This document shows positions 31,477 to 39,624 of a DNA stretch of 64,000 nt, piece by piece (position 1 is the stretch's first letter; each line of letters opens with the position of its first letter). This DNA is from BM003 sp963783695 (GTDB lineage: Bacteria > Pseudomonadota > Gammaproteobacteria > Steroidobacterales > BM003): NCBI GenBank assembly GCA_963783695.1, contig CAWAOM010000006.1, positions 372,001-436,000 of the forward strand, read 5' to 3'. The position numbers and the translations under genes are program-made. A model generated the notes under the pieces. The model did not search any database. It was not told where the DNA came from and worked only from the letters and a program-made list of their open reading frames with translations.

Positions 31477-32712
31477 ATGTACCTTCAACATTTTGGCCTG
31501 ACCGAGCCTCCGTTCCGGCTGTCACCCGATCCGCATTTTCTGTTCCCCAGCAGACACCATTCGCGCGCGAAAGCGTACATGGAATCCACGGTGCTGCTGC
31601 AGGACGGCTTTGTAATCATTACCGGCGAGATCGGCGCCGGCAAAACGACACTGATCAACTCATTCGTCGAGGAACTCGGCGAGGATGTCGTTCTTGCGCA
31701 TGTATCGCAAACCCAGTTGTCGCCGGTGCAATTCCTGCAAACGGTCCTTGCAGACTTCGGCCACAAGGCGTTTCAGAAACGCAAGGCGGAATTGCTCGAT
31801 CTCCTCAACGAATTCCTGGTAGAGCAGTACGAGCAGGGCAAGAAATGCGTACTCATTGTCGATGAGGCACAGAATCTTTCGCCCAAAGTTCTCGAAGAGG
31901 TACGTTTGCTCTCCGGCATAGAGACCACGAAAGAAAAGGTATTGCGCATCATTCTCGCCGGCCAGCCCGAGCTCAACATAAAACTCGAGGGCATGGAGCA
32001 ATTAACCCAGCGGGTCCGGCTGCGATTTCATCTCGGACCATTGACCGAGGAAGAAACCTGCGACTACATCAAGCACCGCCTGACTGTCGCCGGAAGCCCC
32101 GATGGCGCGTTGTTCCAGGACGAGATTTATCCGCTCATCTATCGTTACACTGGCGGGATTCCGCGACTGATCAACACGCTGTGCGATACCGCCATGCTGT
32201 GTGCTTTCGCCGAGGAACATACCGATATCGGCGTTGACGATGTCGAGGCCGCTCTCGACGATCTGCAGTGGGAAGAGTTTGCGGCACGTACAAACAAGTT
32301 CCGGCTGCATGGCATTCGTCACCCGCGTTTACGCATCCTGCATGATGGCGAGTGTACCGACGAACTGCGATTGCAGAACGGCCGGCTGATCATAGGTCGT
32401 ACTTCCGATAACGACATACAGATAAACAGCAGGTATGTCAGCCGCCATCATGCCCAGCTGGTCACGGATGCAAACAGCACGTTCATAGAAGATCTGAACA
32501 GCACCAACGGTATTTATCTCGGCAAGAGACGCTTCAAGAAACGCACGCTTGAGCATGGCGACATCATACTGCTGGGCAAGCACTCATTGCTTTATCTGGA
32601 CAGGGCCATCGAGGAAGAAGACGAGGAGGATACTGACGACGATGCAGAGTTCGAAAGCGATGCGGGCGACGAGATGCCCCACAGGGAACGAGCCAGCGGC
32701 AACGTCAGCTAG
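31477..32712 (+). CDS. ExeA/GspA-type AAA ATPase fused to an FHA domain
   Basis: A 411-residue protein. The N-terminal ExeA-like ATPase has the typical opening YLQHFGLTEPPFRLSPDP, Walker A GEIGAGKTTL (about 48-57) and Walker B CVLIVDEAQNLSP (about 123). Residues 285-375 form an FHA phosphothreonine-binding domain: LIIGRTSDNDIQINSRYVSRHHAQL and LNSTNGIYLG. The end is a highly acidic tail. ExeA works with GspB to place type II secretin in peptidoglycan; the FHA domain suggests control by Ser/Thr phosphorylation. No membrane helix or GspB partner is adjacent. AAAGGAT precedes the ATG. Confidence 0.88.
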   Translation: MYLQHFGLTEPPFRLSPDPHFLFPSRHHSRAKAYMESTVLLQDGFVIITGEIGAGKTTLINSFVEELGEDVVLAHVSQTQLSPVQFLQTVLADFGHKAFQKRKAELLDLLNEFLVEQYEQGKKCVLIVDEAQNLSPKVLEEVRLLSGIETTKEKVLRIILAGQPELNIKLEGMEQLTQRVRLRFHLGPLTEEETCDYIKHRLTVAGSPDGALFQDEIYPLIYRYTGGIPRLINTLCDTAMLCAFAEEHTDIGVDDVEAALDDLQWEEFAARTNKFRLHGIRHPRLRILHDGECTDELRLQNGRLIIGRTSDNDIQINSRYVSRHHAQLVTDANSTFIEDLNSTNGIYLGKRRFKKRTLEHGDIILLGKHSLLYLDRAIEEEDEEDTDDDAEFESDAGDEMPHRERASGNVS

Positions 32713-32718
32713 TCGCGG

Positions 32719-32922
32719 TCAGGCTCTCTTGTTCATGTTCTGGCGGTAATCACGCCGCTTCAGCCAGATCACAAGCCCTCCGGTAAGGCACGAGACGCCC
32801 AGTACCAGGCAGATTATCGGCCAGTACCAGAAATCGACGAAGTACGAAGCCACCAGGGCCAGCACCCCGGCTACCATGTAGTAGTAAGGAATCATCTCGT
32901 AGATTGGTTTGGACAGCCACAT
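32719..32922 (-). CDS. Small two-helix membrane protein
   Basis: A 67-residue protein with two hydrophobic helices (about 10-32 and 34-55) and a basic tail (WLKRRDYRQNMNKRA). ATG 32922 is chosen because GGAGAGA lies eight bases upstream; the frame is open to 33012 but without a ribosome site. It is convergent with the ExeA-FHA gene and diverges from the microcin gene 334 bases away. Function unknown; an immunity role is possible because microcin immunity proteins are often this small and membrane-bound. Confidence 0.65.
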   Translation of the reverse strand: MWLSKPIYEMIPYYYMVAGVLALVASYFVDFWYWPIICLVLGVSCLTGGLVIWLKRRDYRQNMNKRA

Positions 32923-33256
32923 CAGGGGCACTCTCTCCAGCATCTGTATTCCGGCCACGCTACGATATTTTGCGAGTGAATCAGTGGCAATTGCAAACCG
33001 CGATCGCCTCAAGCGGCCGCGACAGTAGCCGCACAGCCTTCAAAACCCATCCGCTTTAGGTGTCGTCACCGCCACCGGCACGGCATCCGTTCACATAAAC
33101 GCCGGCCATTGCTTTTTTGTAAATACACCACCGAAATTGACGTTTTCGCCTCCGTGCGGGGTCGCTAGCCTTTACCGTCCGGGTCGAGGCAAGAGCGCCG
33201 GCAGCCCGATCCGACATCTCCCCCGCCGGCAAAGACAACTGCAAGGAGTGGATACA

Positions 33257-33454
33257 ATGCGGACTTTGACCCAGCATGAACTCGCACAAATCAGCGGTGG
33301 CGACCTGTTCAGCGAAGCAAACGTAGGTGCAGCCACGCGACTTGTGCGCGGGATGAGCTATCTCGGGATGGCCTTTTCAACGGGCTACGCCATCGGGACA
33401 TTCGTTTACAACATCGGACTCGGCGAACTCATCGCCAACCAGCTCGACGACTGA
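33257..33454 (+). CDS. Class II microcin-type precursor with double-glycine leader
   Basis: A 65-residue precursor. Residues 1-15, MRTLTQHELAQISGG, closely match the leader of E. coli microcin V (MRTLTLNELDSVSGG, from memory) and end in the Gly-Gly site cut by C39 peptidases. The 50-residue core is hydrophobic in its middle with small-residue spacing (GMSYLGMAFSTGYAIGTFVYNIG), flanked by charged ends (DLFSEANVG and NQLDD), and has no Cys. It lacks the Ser/Gly-rich tail of siderophore-linked class IIb microcins. AAGGAG precedes the ATG. A matching exporter is encoded downstream. A non-toxic secreted signal peptide is the main alternative. Confidence 0.82.
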   Translation: MRTLTQHELAQISGGDLFSEANVGAATRLVRGMSYLGMAFSTGYAIGTFVYNIGLGELIANQLDD

Positions 33455-33514
33455 CGCCATAGCGCGCGGGTGGCCGGGAGTCATGCTCCCGGTTACCCAA
33501 AGGAGACTCCACAG

Positions 33515-33823
33515 ATGCCATTTCGCGACCCCCGTTCCATAGCAATTCACGCAATCGCGCTGGCCAACGCCATGCTGGCGCTGACCCTTGCCTGGTCCGG
33601 TGCCATGCATGCCGCCCTGCTGCCGGCATTTGCCGCGGCGGCCGCGCAAAGCGCGGCCAGCGATCCCGGCTTTCTCGACCTGTCCCCAGCCCGGGTATTC
33701 GCGCTAAAACCGCTATCCGGCGACAGCGAAGTGCCGGCGCACAGCGTAGCCTGGCTATTGTTGTCGCTGATGTTCCTGATTGCATGGTTGCTCGCCGGGA
33801 CAGACACGCTCAGCGCGCGCTAA
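33515..33823 (+). CDS. Small two-helix membrane protein, possible microcin immunity protein
   Basis: A 102-residue protein with two hydrophobic stretches (IAIHAIALANAMLALTLAWSG at about 8-28 and VAWLLLSLMFLIAWLLAG at about 78-95) and an Ala-rich, mostly uncharged segment between. AAAGGAG precedes ATG 33515. It sits 60 bases after the microcin gene and before the exporter genes on the same strand. Immunity proteins of class II microcins are short inner membrane proteins encoded beside the toxin, so that is the leading guess; an accessory export subunit is the alternative. I do not recognise the sequence. Confidence 0.65.
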   Translation: MPFRDPRSIAIHAIALANAMLALTLAWSGAMHAALLPAFAAAAAQSAASDPGFLDLSPARVFALKPLSGDSEVPAHSVAWLLLSLMFLIAWLLAGTDTLSAR

Positions 33824-33851
33824 AGCCGCTGTACTGCGAGCTCCGTTTGTT

Positions 33852-35090
33852 ATGGCCGGAACCTCGTCAGCGCTGTTCCGGCACGATGCAATCGCGGCAT
33901 TTGCCCGGCGCGGTTTCGGCGCCGCGATTGGCACACATCACCGACTCGGACTTGTGGCCGGACTGCTGCTCCTGCTGCCAATGCTCGGGTTGATAGTTGT
34001 AGCGGTAGCCGCAACTTACCAGCCACGCATGACAGTATCGGGGCGGATAATCAGCGGCAGCGGCCAGATTGACGTCGCCGCAGACCGTTCCGGCGTCGTC
34101 CGCAGCCTGCTGATCGACGAGGGTGAACCGGTCCAGCGCGGCGAAGCGCTGATGGCGTTCGGCTCGATCACGGGCAATACAACCCGGGCGAACCTCGATA
34201 CCGCCCAACAGCAAACGCTACTCGCAGAACTGGAACACCTGAACAGCCTGCGCGATATAATCGAGCAGAAATCGGCCAGCTGGCTCGAAGGGTTCGAACT
34301 GGCGGTCCAGTCTATCCGGCGCGAACTCGCCGTACTCGACTCGCTCCAAAATCTCGCTGATAACCGGGTCGAACTGCTGCAGCGGACTCATGCCAGAACC
34401 CGCCGGCTGAGTGACAGCGGGCATGCACCGCACAGTCAACGCGATGCCAGTGAACTGCAATGGCTGGATGCACGAATGCAGGCACGCACGCTCGAACGCG
34501 AGCAACTCGCGCTGCATTCGCGGCTCCGCGAACAGCAGGTTGAGCGAACCGCCGCAATGAGCCGGTTCCGCGACCAGGAACTCGATCTCGATATCCGTAG
34601 TGCCCAGCTGCACAGGCAATTACTCGAACTCGAGGCACGCGCCGAGTCTGTGTTGCTGAGCCCCGCCAGCGGCCGCATCGGCGTGATTTTCGTTCGCACC
34701 GGCGCAAGTGTCACAGCCGGGCAGCCGGTAATCAGCATCGTACCCGCAGATCCGCTGCCACGCGCCGAGCTGCTGGTGCCTTCTGCCCACATCAGCCTGA
34801 TCGCTCCCGGCCAGGATGTTCGCCTGCGCTATGCCGGTCTCCCCATTCAGCGTTTCGGAAACTTTCCCGGAAAAATCGCCGAGATCGGCGCAACGCCGGT
34901 GAACCGGTCAGCCGAGCACGGCCCGTTGTACCGGGTCCTCGTAGAACTGACCCATCCCCTGCCGACGCAAAACGGGCGCAGCCTGCGGCTGTTTCCGGGC
35001 AGCACGCTCGAGGCGGACATTCTCGGCCCGAAGATCGCGGTATGGCGTCGCCTGGTCGCACCCCTGCAACGCTCGGGATTGTTGCCTTGA
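33852..35090 (+). CDS. HlyD/CvaA-type periplasmic adaptor of the microcin exporter
   Basis: A 412-residue membrane fusion protein. One N-terminal helix (LGLVAGLLLLLPMLGLIVVAVA, about 31-55) is followed by a first lipoyl half (VSGRIISGSGQIDVAADRSGVVRSLLIDEGEPVQRGEAL), about 150 residues of coiled coil, the second lipoyl half (SPASGRIGVIFVRTGASVTAGQPVISIVP) and a beta barrel. This is the CvaA arrangement, linking the ABC protein to an outer membrane TolC, which is not encoded here. ATG 33852 has a weak ribosome site. The 3' end overlaps the ABC gene. Confidence 0.88.
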   Translation: MAGTSSALFRHDAIAAFARRGFGAAIGTHHRLGLVAGLLLLLPMLGLIVVAVAATYQPRMTVSGRIISGSGQIDVAADRSGVVRSLLIDEGEPVQRGEALMAFGSITGNTTRANLDTAQQQTLLAELEHLNSLRDIIEQKSASWLEGFELAVQSIRRELAVLDSLQNLADNRVELLQRTHARTRRLSDSGHAPHSQRDASELQWLDARMQARTLEREQLALHSRLREQQVERTAAMSRFRDQELDLDIRSAQLHRQLLELEARAESVLLSPASGRIGVIFVRTGASVTAGQPVISIVPADPLPRAELLVPSAHISLIAPGQDVRLRYAGLPIQRFGNFPGKIAEIGATPVNRSAEHGPLYRVLVELTHPLPTQNGRSLRLFPGSTLEADILGPKIAVWRRLVAPLQRSGLLP

Positions 35091-37177
35091 TAAGCGGCGC
35101 CCTGTTCCGAACCTCACTTTTCGGCCGCCGCCGCGTCCCGGTCTTACTGCAGGATTCGCCCGCTCAATGCGGGCCCACCTGCCTGCGTGCGATCGCCGCC
35201 TATCACGGCCAACAACTCGATGCGAATTTTCTCCATCGTCATGGCAGCGGATCGGCACGCGGCTACGACCTGCAACGTCTGATATCACTGGGCCGCTCAA
35301 TCGGTCTGAACAGCCGCGCCTTGCGTGCCGATGCGCATGAACTGGGGCGGGTCACCTGCCCCGCGATCGCGCACTGGAATTTCGATCACTTCGTCGTTAT
35401 CGAACGGGTTACCCGGCGCGGTATTGACGTGATGGATCCGGCGCTCGGCCGGCGCCGGGTCACGCTCGACGAATTTCGTCGCGGCTTTACCGGCATCGTG
35501 CTCGAGTTGCGACCGGATCGCAGCTTCACCCGGCAGGATCGGCGCCGCCCGCTGCAACTCGGCAGTTTGCTGGGAGGGCTGCCCGGTTGCGCAGCGGCCA
35601 TTGCACAACTACTGGCCGTCTCGCTAAGCGTGCAGGCATTGACCCTGACTCTGCCGTTTTTCACCCAACTCGTCATCGATGACGTCGTCGCCAGCCACGA
35701 TCTCCGGCTTCTCAATTTGCTGGCCATTTCATTTCTCGCACTGGGCCTTACCCAGGTGGCAATGGGGTTGCTGCGTGGTTGGTTCGCGATGCGATTCGGA
35801 AGCCGGATACAGCTGCTGGTCTCTGCGCGGGTCTACCGCCATCTGCTGCGCCTTCCGCTGCGGTTCTTTGCTCAACGCCACCTCGGTGACCTGATGTCGC
35901 GATTCGACTCGCTGCAGGCTATTCAGCAACTCCTGACACGTACAGCGGTCGAGGCCGTCATGGATGCGTTGATGGTTGTCCTGGCTTTGAGTCTAATGCT
36001 GGTCTATTCGGTGAAACTCAGCGTTATCGTTGTTGTCGTCGTTGCCTGTCATGCGCTGCTGTGCGCGGGAATCCATCCGCTGCTGCGCCTGCGAACCCGT
36101 GCGGCGCTGGCACAGCAGGCACGCTGTCAGACCGGATTTCTCGAGTCGCTGCGCTGTTTACAAGCTCTCAAAGTCAACGCCCTGGAGTCACGTTACGAAG
36201 CTGCCTGGCTCAACCGCCTTGCAAGCGCGATCAATGCATCGCTCGAACTCGGCGTCACCGGACTGTGGCAACAAACCGCGAGGCAGGGACTGACGGTGGT
36301 GGAGAAAATTGCGGTCGTCTGGTTCGGCGCGCGCTCGGTACTTGACGGCCAAATGACGCTGGGCATGCTGGTCGCGTTCCTCGCGTACCGTCAGTATTTG
36401 CTCGACAAGGCTTTCGCTCTGATCCAGCACGCCGTCGAATTCGGCACCAGCGCGGTGCACCGCGACCGTCTTGCCGACATTACGCAAACACCGCCCGAAC
36501 CGGAGCAACCCGCCCACGAAACCATCGCCACCGGACCGTTCCAAAGTCTGGAAGCCAGGGGCCTGTGGTTCAGATATTCCGACGATGACCCATGGCTGAT
36601 CCGCGATCTGGATCTTTCACTCGGCCCCGGCGAATGCGTCCTGGTTACCGGCGCCTCGGGATGCGGCAAAAGCACGTTCATCAGGATCCTGCTGGGTCTG
36701 ATCGCGCCAACTCGCGGCAGAGTCACGCTCGATGGCTACGACCTGCGCCATGCCCGCGGCCGACTCCGCTCGCTGGCCAGCGCGGTAATGCAGGATGACA
36801 CGCTGCTGGATGGCACGATCGCCGACAACATCAGTGGCCTCGATCCAAGCCCGGATTACGACCGGATCGCACACTGCGCTCGCCAGGCCTCGATACACGA
36901 ATCGATCTGCCGCTTGCCGATGGGTTACTTGAGCCGCATCGGAGATTTCGGCACCACACTGTCGGGCGGGCAGCGGCAGCGGCTCTTGCTCGCCCGCGCG
37001 TTGTACCGCAAGCCGCAAATCCTGTTTCTCGACGAGGCGTTCAATCAACTCGATCACGCCAATGCCGGCGCCTGCATCACCGCCATCCGTGCCTGTGGAA
37101 TTGCCCATGTTGCGGTCAGCCATCGCGACGACGGGTTCAATGACACCGGCCTGGTAATTCGGCTGGGCAGCGGCTGA
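35042..37177 (+). CDS. CvaB-type ABC exporter with C39 leader peptidase
   Basis: A 711-residue inner membrane exporter that removes a double-glycine leader and exports the peptide with ATP. The N-terminal C39 peptidase has Gln37 and Cys43 (LLQDSPAQCGPTCLRAI), His116 (HWNFDHFVVIE) and Asp132 (MDPALGRR), all in the right order. A membrane domain of about six helices follows (about 160-430), then an ATPase with Walker A TGASGCGKST (about 536), signature LSGGQRQRLLLARAL, Walker B ILFLDEAF and H-loop VAVSHR. It could start at ATG 35042 or at TTG 35087, which overlaps the adaptor stop. Together with the adaptor and precursor it forms a complete inner membrane microcin export set. Confidence 0.94.
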   Translation: MASPGRTPATLGIVALISGALFRTSLFGRRRVPVLLQDSPAQCGPTCLRAIAAYHGQQLDANFLHRHGSGSARGYDLQRLISLGRSIGLNSRALRADAHELGRVTCPAIAHWNFDHFVVIERVTRRGIDVMDPALGRRRVTLDEFRRGFTGIVLELRPDRSFTRQDRRRPLQLGSLLGGLPGCAAAIAQLLAVSLSVQALTLTLPFFTQLVIDDVVASHDLRLLNLLAISFLALGLTQVAMGLLRGWFAMRFGSRIQLLVSARVYRHLLRLPLRFFAQRHLGDLMSRFDSLQAIQQLLTRTAVEAVMDALMVVLALSLMLVYSVKLSVIVVVVVACHALLCAGIHPLLRLRTRAALAQQARCQTGFLESLRCLQALKVNALESRYEAAWLNRLASAINASLELGVTGLWQQTARQGLTVVEKIAVVWFGARSVLDGQMTLGMLVAFLAYRQYLLDKAFALIQHAVEFGTSAVHRDRLADITQTPPEPEQPAHETIATGPFQSLEARGLWFRYSDDDPWLIRDLDLSLGPGECVLVTGASGCGKSTFIRILLGLIAPTRGRVTLDGYDLRHARGRLRSLASAVMQDDTLLDGTIADNISGLDPSPDYDRIAHCARQASIHESICRLPMGYLSRIGDFGTTLSGGQRQRLLLARALYRKPQILFLDEAFNQLDHANAGACITAIRACGIAHVAVSHRDDGFNDTGLVIRLGSG

Positions 37178-37210
37178 CGGGGCCCCGCAGTTGGAGAGGT
37201 CGGTCACAGT

Positions 37211-37235
37211 TTGACATATCGCACGCCGATATAAT
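37211..37235 (+). promoter_or_regulatory. Near-consensus promoter with short spacer
   Basis: TTGACA (37211-37216) and TATAAT (37230-37235) are both perfect boxes but are only 13 bases apart, short of the usual 16-18. If TATAAT is used, transcription would start at about 37242, the A of the ATG, giving a leaderless message. No ribosome site lies between box and start codon. Confidence 0.4.
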
Positions 37236-37241
37236 CCGAAA

Positions 37242-38162
37242 ATGGTCCGTCATTCTCACACGGCGTTGCCCGCCGCTCTTGTCGCCATGTTGCCCGCACC
37301 CGCAACTCACGCGTCGCAGGAAATGCTGTTTTCCCCCGAACCGGGCGCGTATTTCTCCTGGTCGGCCTTTGGCTTCAGTTTCGCCTTTGTAATCGCTGCC
37401 GGGATGGTGGCAATGGCGATATTTCGCCTGCTGCGCCATTACATGTTGCTTCATCCGGGCATCACGACACAGCGTTATGCCGCCAGCGTCGTCGTGCTAT
37501 CGACGTTCTACATCGTCATGACGGTATTGGAGAACACCCTCCTGTCGCCATCGGCTGTGCGCCTGCCATTCGAAGCGCTGCCGCTGGCGGTCATCGTGCA
37601 ATGGCTGCATGCACGCGCCTACGCGAGCCAGGAACCGGCCGGGATACTCGCTGGCATCGCAGTGCTACTGGCCGGCGCCACCCTCGGCATCGCTTGTCAT
37701 TTCAGTGATCTCGCGCAGCCTCGCCCCGGGCAGTGGGTAGCGATTTTTTTTGCTGTGGCCTTGACCCTTTACACGCTTGGTAGAAATGCACGCAGCAAGC
37801 GCGCGTTCTTCAAAGAGACCAGCGCAGTCGAGGCAAATAAAATTCCGACACGCGGAGACCCGCGCGCCGGCAAACCATGGTACTCACTGCCCCAGGCAAT
37901 CGCCGTGGTAGTTGCCAGCATAGCCGGCGCCGTTTTCATGCAAGTGGTTGCGGGGCATGGTCTGTCCGAACTGCTGTTCATCGATATTGTCACCGATGCC
38001 GCCTGCATACTCGCAATAACGGTGGCAGCGAGTCTGCTACCGGCGCTGTGGTTCCGGCTGCGGCAACGCCAGCGCCTGCCCGATTTTGTCTGGCTCGTAT
38101 GGCTGATCTGGGGAACGGCGACTTTCGGCTCCGCCTATCTGCAGATGCTCTATCACAGCTAA
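37242..38162 (+). CDS. Polytopic membrane protein of unknown function
   Basis: A 306-residue protein with a signal-peptide-like N-terminus (ends ATHAS at 25) and about seven membrane helices, for example WSAFGFSFAFVIAAGMVAMAIF, YAASVVVLSTFYIVMTVLE and WVAIFFAVALTLYTLG. A central soluble loop (about 178-208) is basic. It follows the exporter gene by 64 bases on the same strand but has its own promoter candidate, so it need not belong to the microcin operon. No named family is recognised. Confidence 0.7.
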   Translation: MVRHSHTALPAALVAMLPAPATHASQEMLFSPEPGAYFSWSAFGFSFAFVIAAGMVAMAIFRLLRHYMLLHPGITTQRYAASVVVLSTFYIVMTVLENTLLSPSAVRLPFEALPLAVIVQWLHARAYASQEPAGILAGIAVLLAGATLGIACHFSDLAQPRPGQWVAIFFAVALTLYTLGRNARSKRAFFKETSAVEANKIPTRGDPRAGKPWYSLPQAIAVVVASIAGAVFMQVVAGHGLSELLFIDIVTDAACILAITVAASLLPALWFRLRQRQRLPDFVWLVWLIWGTATFGSAYLQMLYHS

Positions 38163-38175
38163 CGCGGATACGGAC

Positions 38176-39624
38176 TCATCCGGTTCCGCCGACGGTCAGG
38201 CCATCGACCCGCAAGGTCGGCTGGCCAACGCCGACCGGAACACTCTGTCCATCCTTGCCGCAGACACCGACTCCGGCATCGAGTTCGAGATCCTTGCCCA
38301 CCATTGACACCCGGGTCAGCACATCCGGGCCGTCGCCAATCAGTGTGGCGCCCTTGACCGGATGTGTCAGTTTGCCATTTTCGATCAAATAGGCCTCGCT
38401 CGCCGAGAACACGAACTTGCCGGACGTAATGTCGACCTGGCCACCACCGAATTGCCTTGCATACAGACCGTGATCCACCGAGGCGATGATTTCGTCCGGG
38501 TCATGCGGGCCAGGCAGCATATAGGTATTGGTCATCCTCGGCATCGGCAGGTGTGCGAACGATTCACGCCTGCCATTGCCCGTGCTTGGCACCCCCATCA
38601 GACGGGCATTGAGCTTGTCCTGCAAATACCCTTTCAGAACACCGTTTTCGATCAACGTGGTGCACCGGGTCGGCGTGCCCTCGTCATCGATAGTAAGCGA
38701 ACCACGCCGGCCCTGCAGGGTGCCGTCATCGACAACGGTACACAAATCGGAAGCGACCTTTTCACCGAGACGGCCGCTGAATGCAGAAGTACCCTTGCGG
38801 TTGAAATCGCCTTCAAGCCCATGTCCGATGGCCTCATGCAGCAAAATTCCGGGCCACCCCGGTCCCAGCACAACATTCATGGTTCCGGCCGGAGCAGCCA
38901 CCGCCTCGAGATTGACGGTTGCCTGCCGCACCGCCTCGTTGCAGTATTCGGCAACCCTGTCCGGCGTGAAATATTCGTATCCGGAACGCCCACCGCCTCC
39001 GCTGTAGCCCTGCTCGCGGCGCTCCCCATCCTGACAGATCACCGCAACGTTGAGTCGCACCAGCGGCCGCACGTCGGCGCTGAGCGTACCGTCGCTGGCC
39101 ACAACCAGGACGACTTCATGAACCCCGGCAAGACTGGCCATTACCTGTATGACGCGGCTGTCAATCTGTCTGACCTGGTCGTCAATGCCTTGCAACAAAG
39201 CAACCTTGTCCGCATCGCTCATCGTCGGCAGCGGATCAAGAGCCGGGTACAACGCTCGCGCGGATGGCCGCGACCAGGCCTGCACCGCGCCTTGCTGACC
39301 AGAGCGCGCGATCGCACGCGCAGCCATCGACGCCTGCTCCAGCGCAGGCAGCAGTATTTCGTCGGAGTAGGCAAACCCGGTCTTCTCGCCACTCATCGCC
39401 CTTACACCCACGCCCTGCTCAATACTGTGCGAGCCTTCCTTGACGATTCCATCCTCCAGTGACCAGGCCTCGGTGCGGCTGGTCTGGAAGTACAAATCGG
39501 CATTGTCTACCGCCCTGCCCATAATGCCGCCGAGCACTTTGCCCAGATGGCCTTCGTCGAGACCAGCCGGCGCCAGTATTCTGTGTTCCGCGATCTCGAG
39601 CACATCATTCGTCATAACTGTCAC
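38176..39624 (-). CDS. tldD: Metallopeptidase catalytic subunit TldD
   Basis: A 482-residue protein that forms the TldD/TldE (PmbA) zinc protease. The metal site HExxxH lies in LLHEAIGHGLEGDFNRKG, with the Cys ligand region near the C-terminus (LDAGVGVCGKDGQSVPVGVGQP). It overlaps the nitrilase-type gene by four bases and continues the E. coli-like order tldD, yhdP, rng, maf. Presence of pmbA in this window completes the pair. In E. coli this protease also matures microcin B17; whether it touches the unrelated microcin encoded next door is untested. Confidence 0.96.
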   Translation of the reverse strand: MTVMTNDVLEIAEHRILAPAGLDEGHLGKVLGGIMGRAVDNADLYFQTSRTEAWSLEDGIVKEGSHSIEQGVGVRAMSGEKTGFAYSDEILLPALEQASMAARAIARSGQQGAVQAWSRPSARALYPALDPLPTMSDADKVALLQGIDDQVRQIDSRVIQVMASLAGVHEVVLVVASDGTLSADVRPLVRLNVAVICQDGERREQGYSGGGGRSGYEYFTPDRVAEYCNEAVRQATVNLEAVAAPAGTMNVVLGPGWPGILLHEAIGHGLEGDFNRKGTSAFSGRLGEKVASDLCTVVDDGTLQGRRGSLTIDDEGTPTRCTTLIENGVLKGYLQDKLNARLMGVPSTGNGRRESFAHLPMPRMTNTYMLPGPHDPDEIIASVDHGLYARQFGGGQVDITSGKFVFSASEAYLIENGKLTHPVKGATLIGDGPDVLTRVSMVGKDLELDAGVGVCGKDGQSVPVGVGQPTLRVDGLTVGGTG

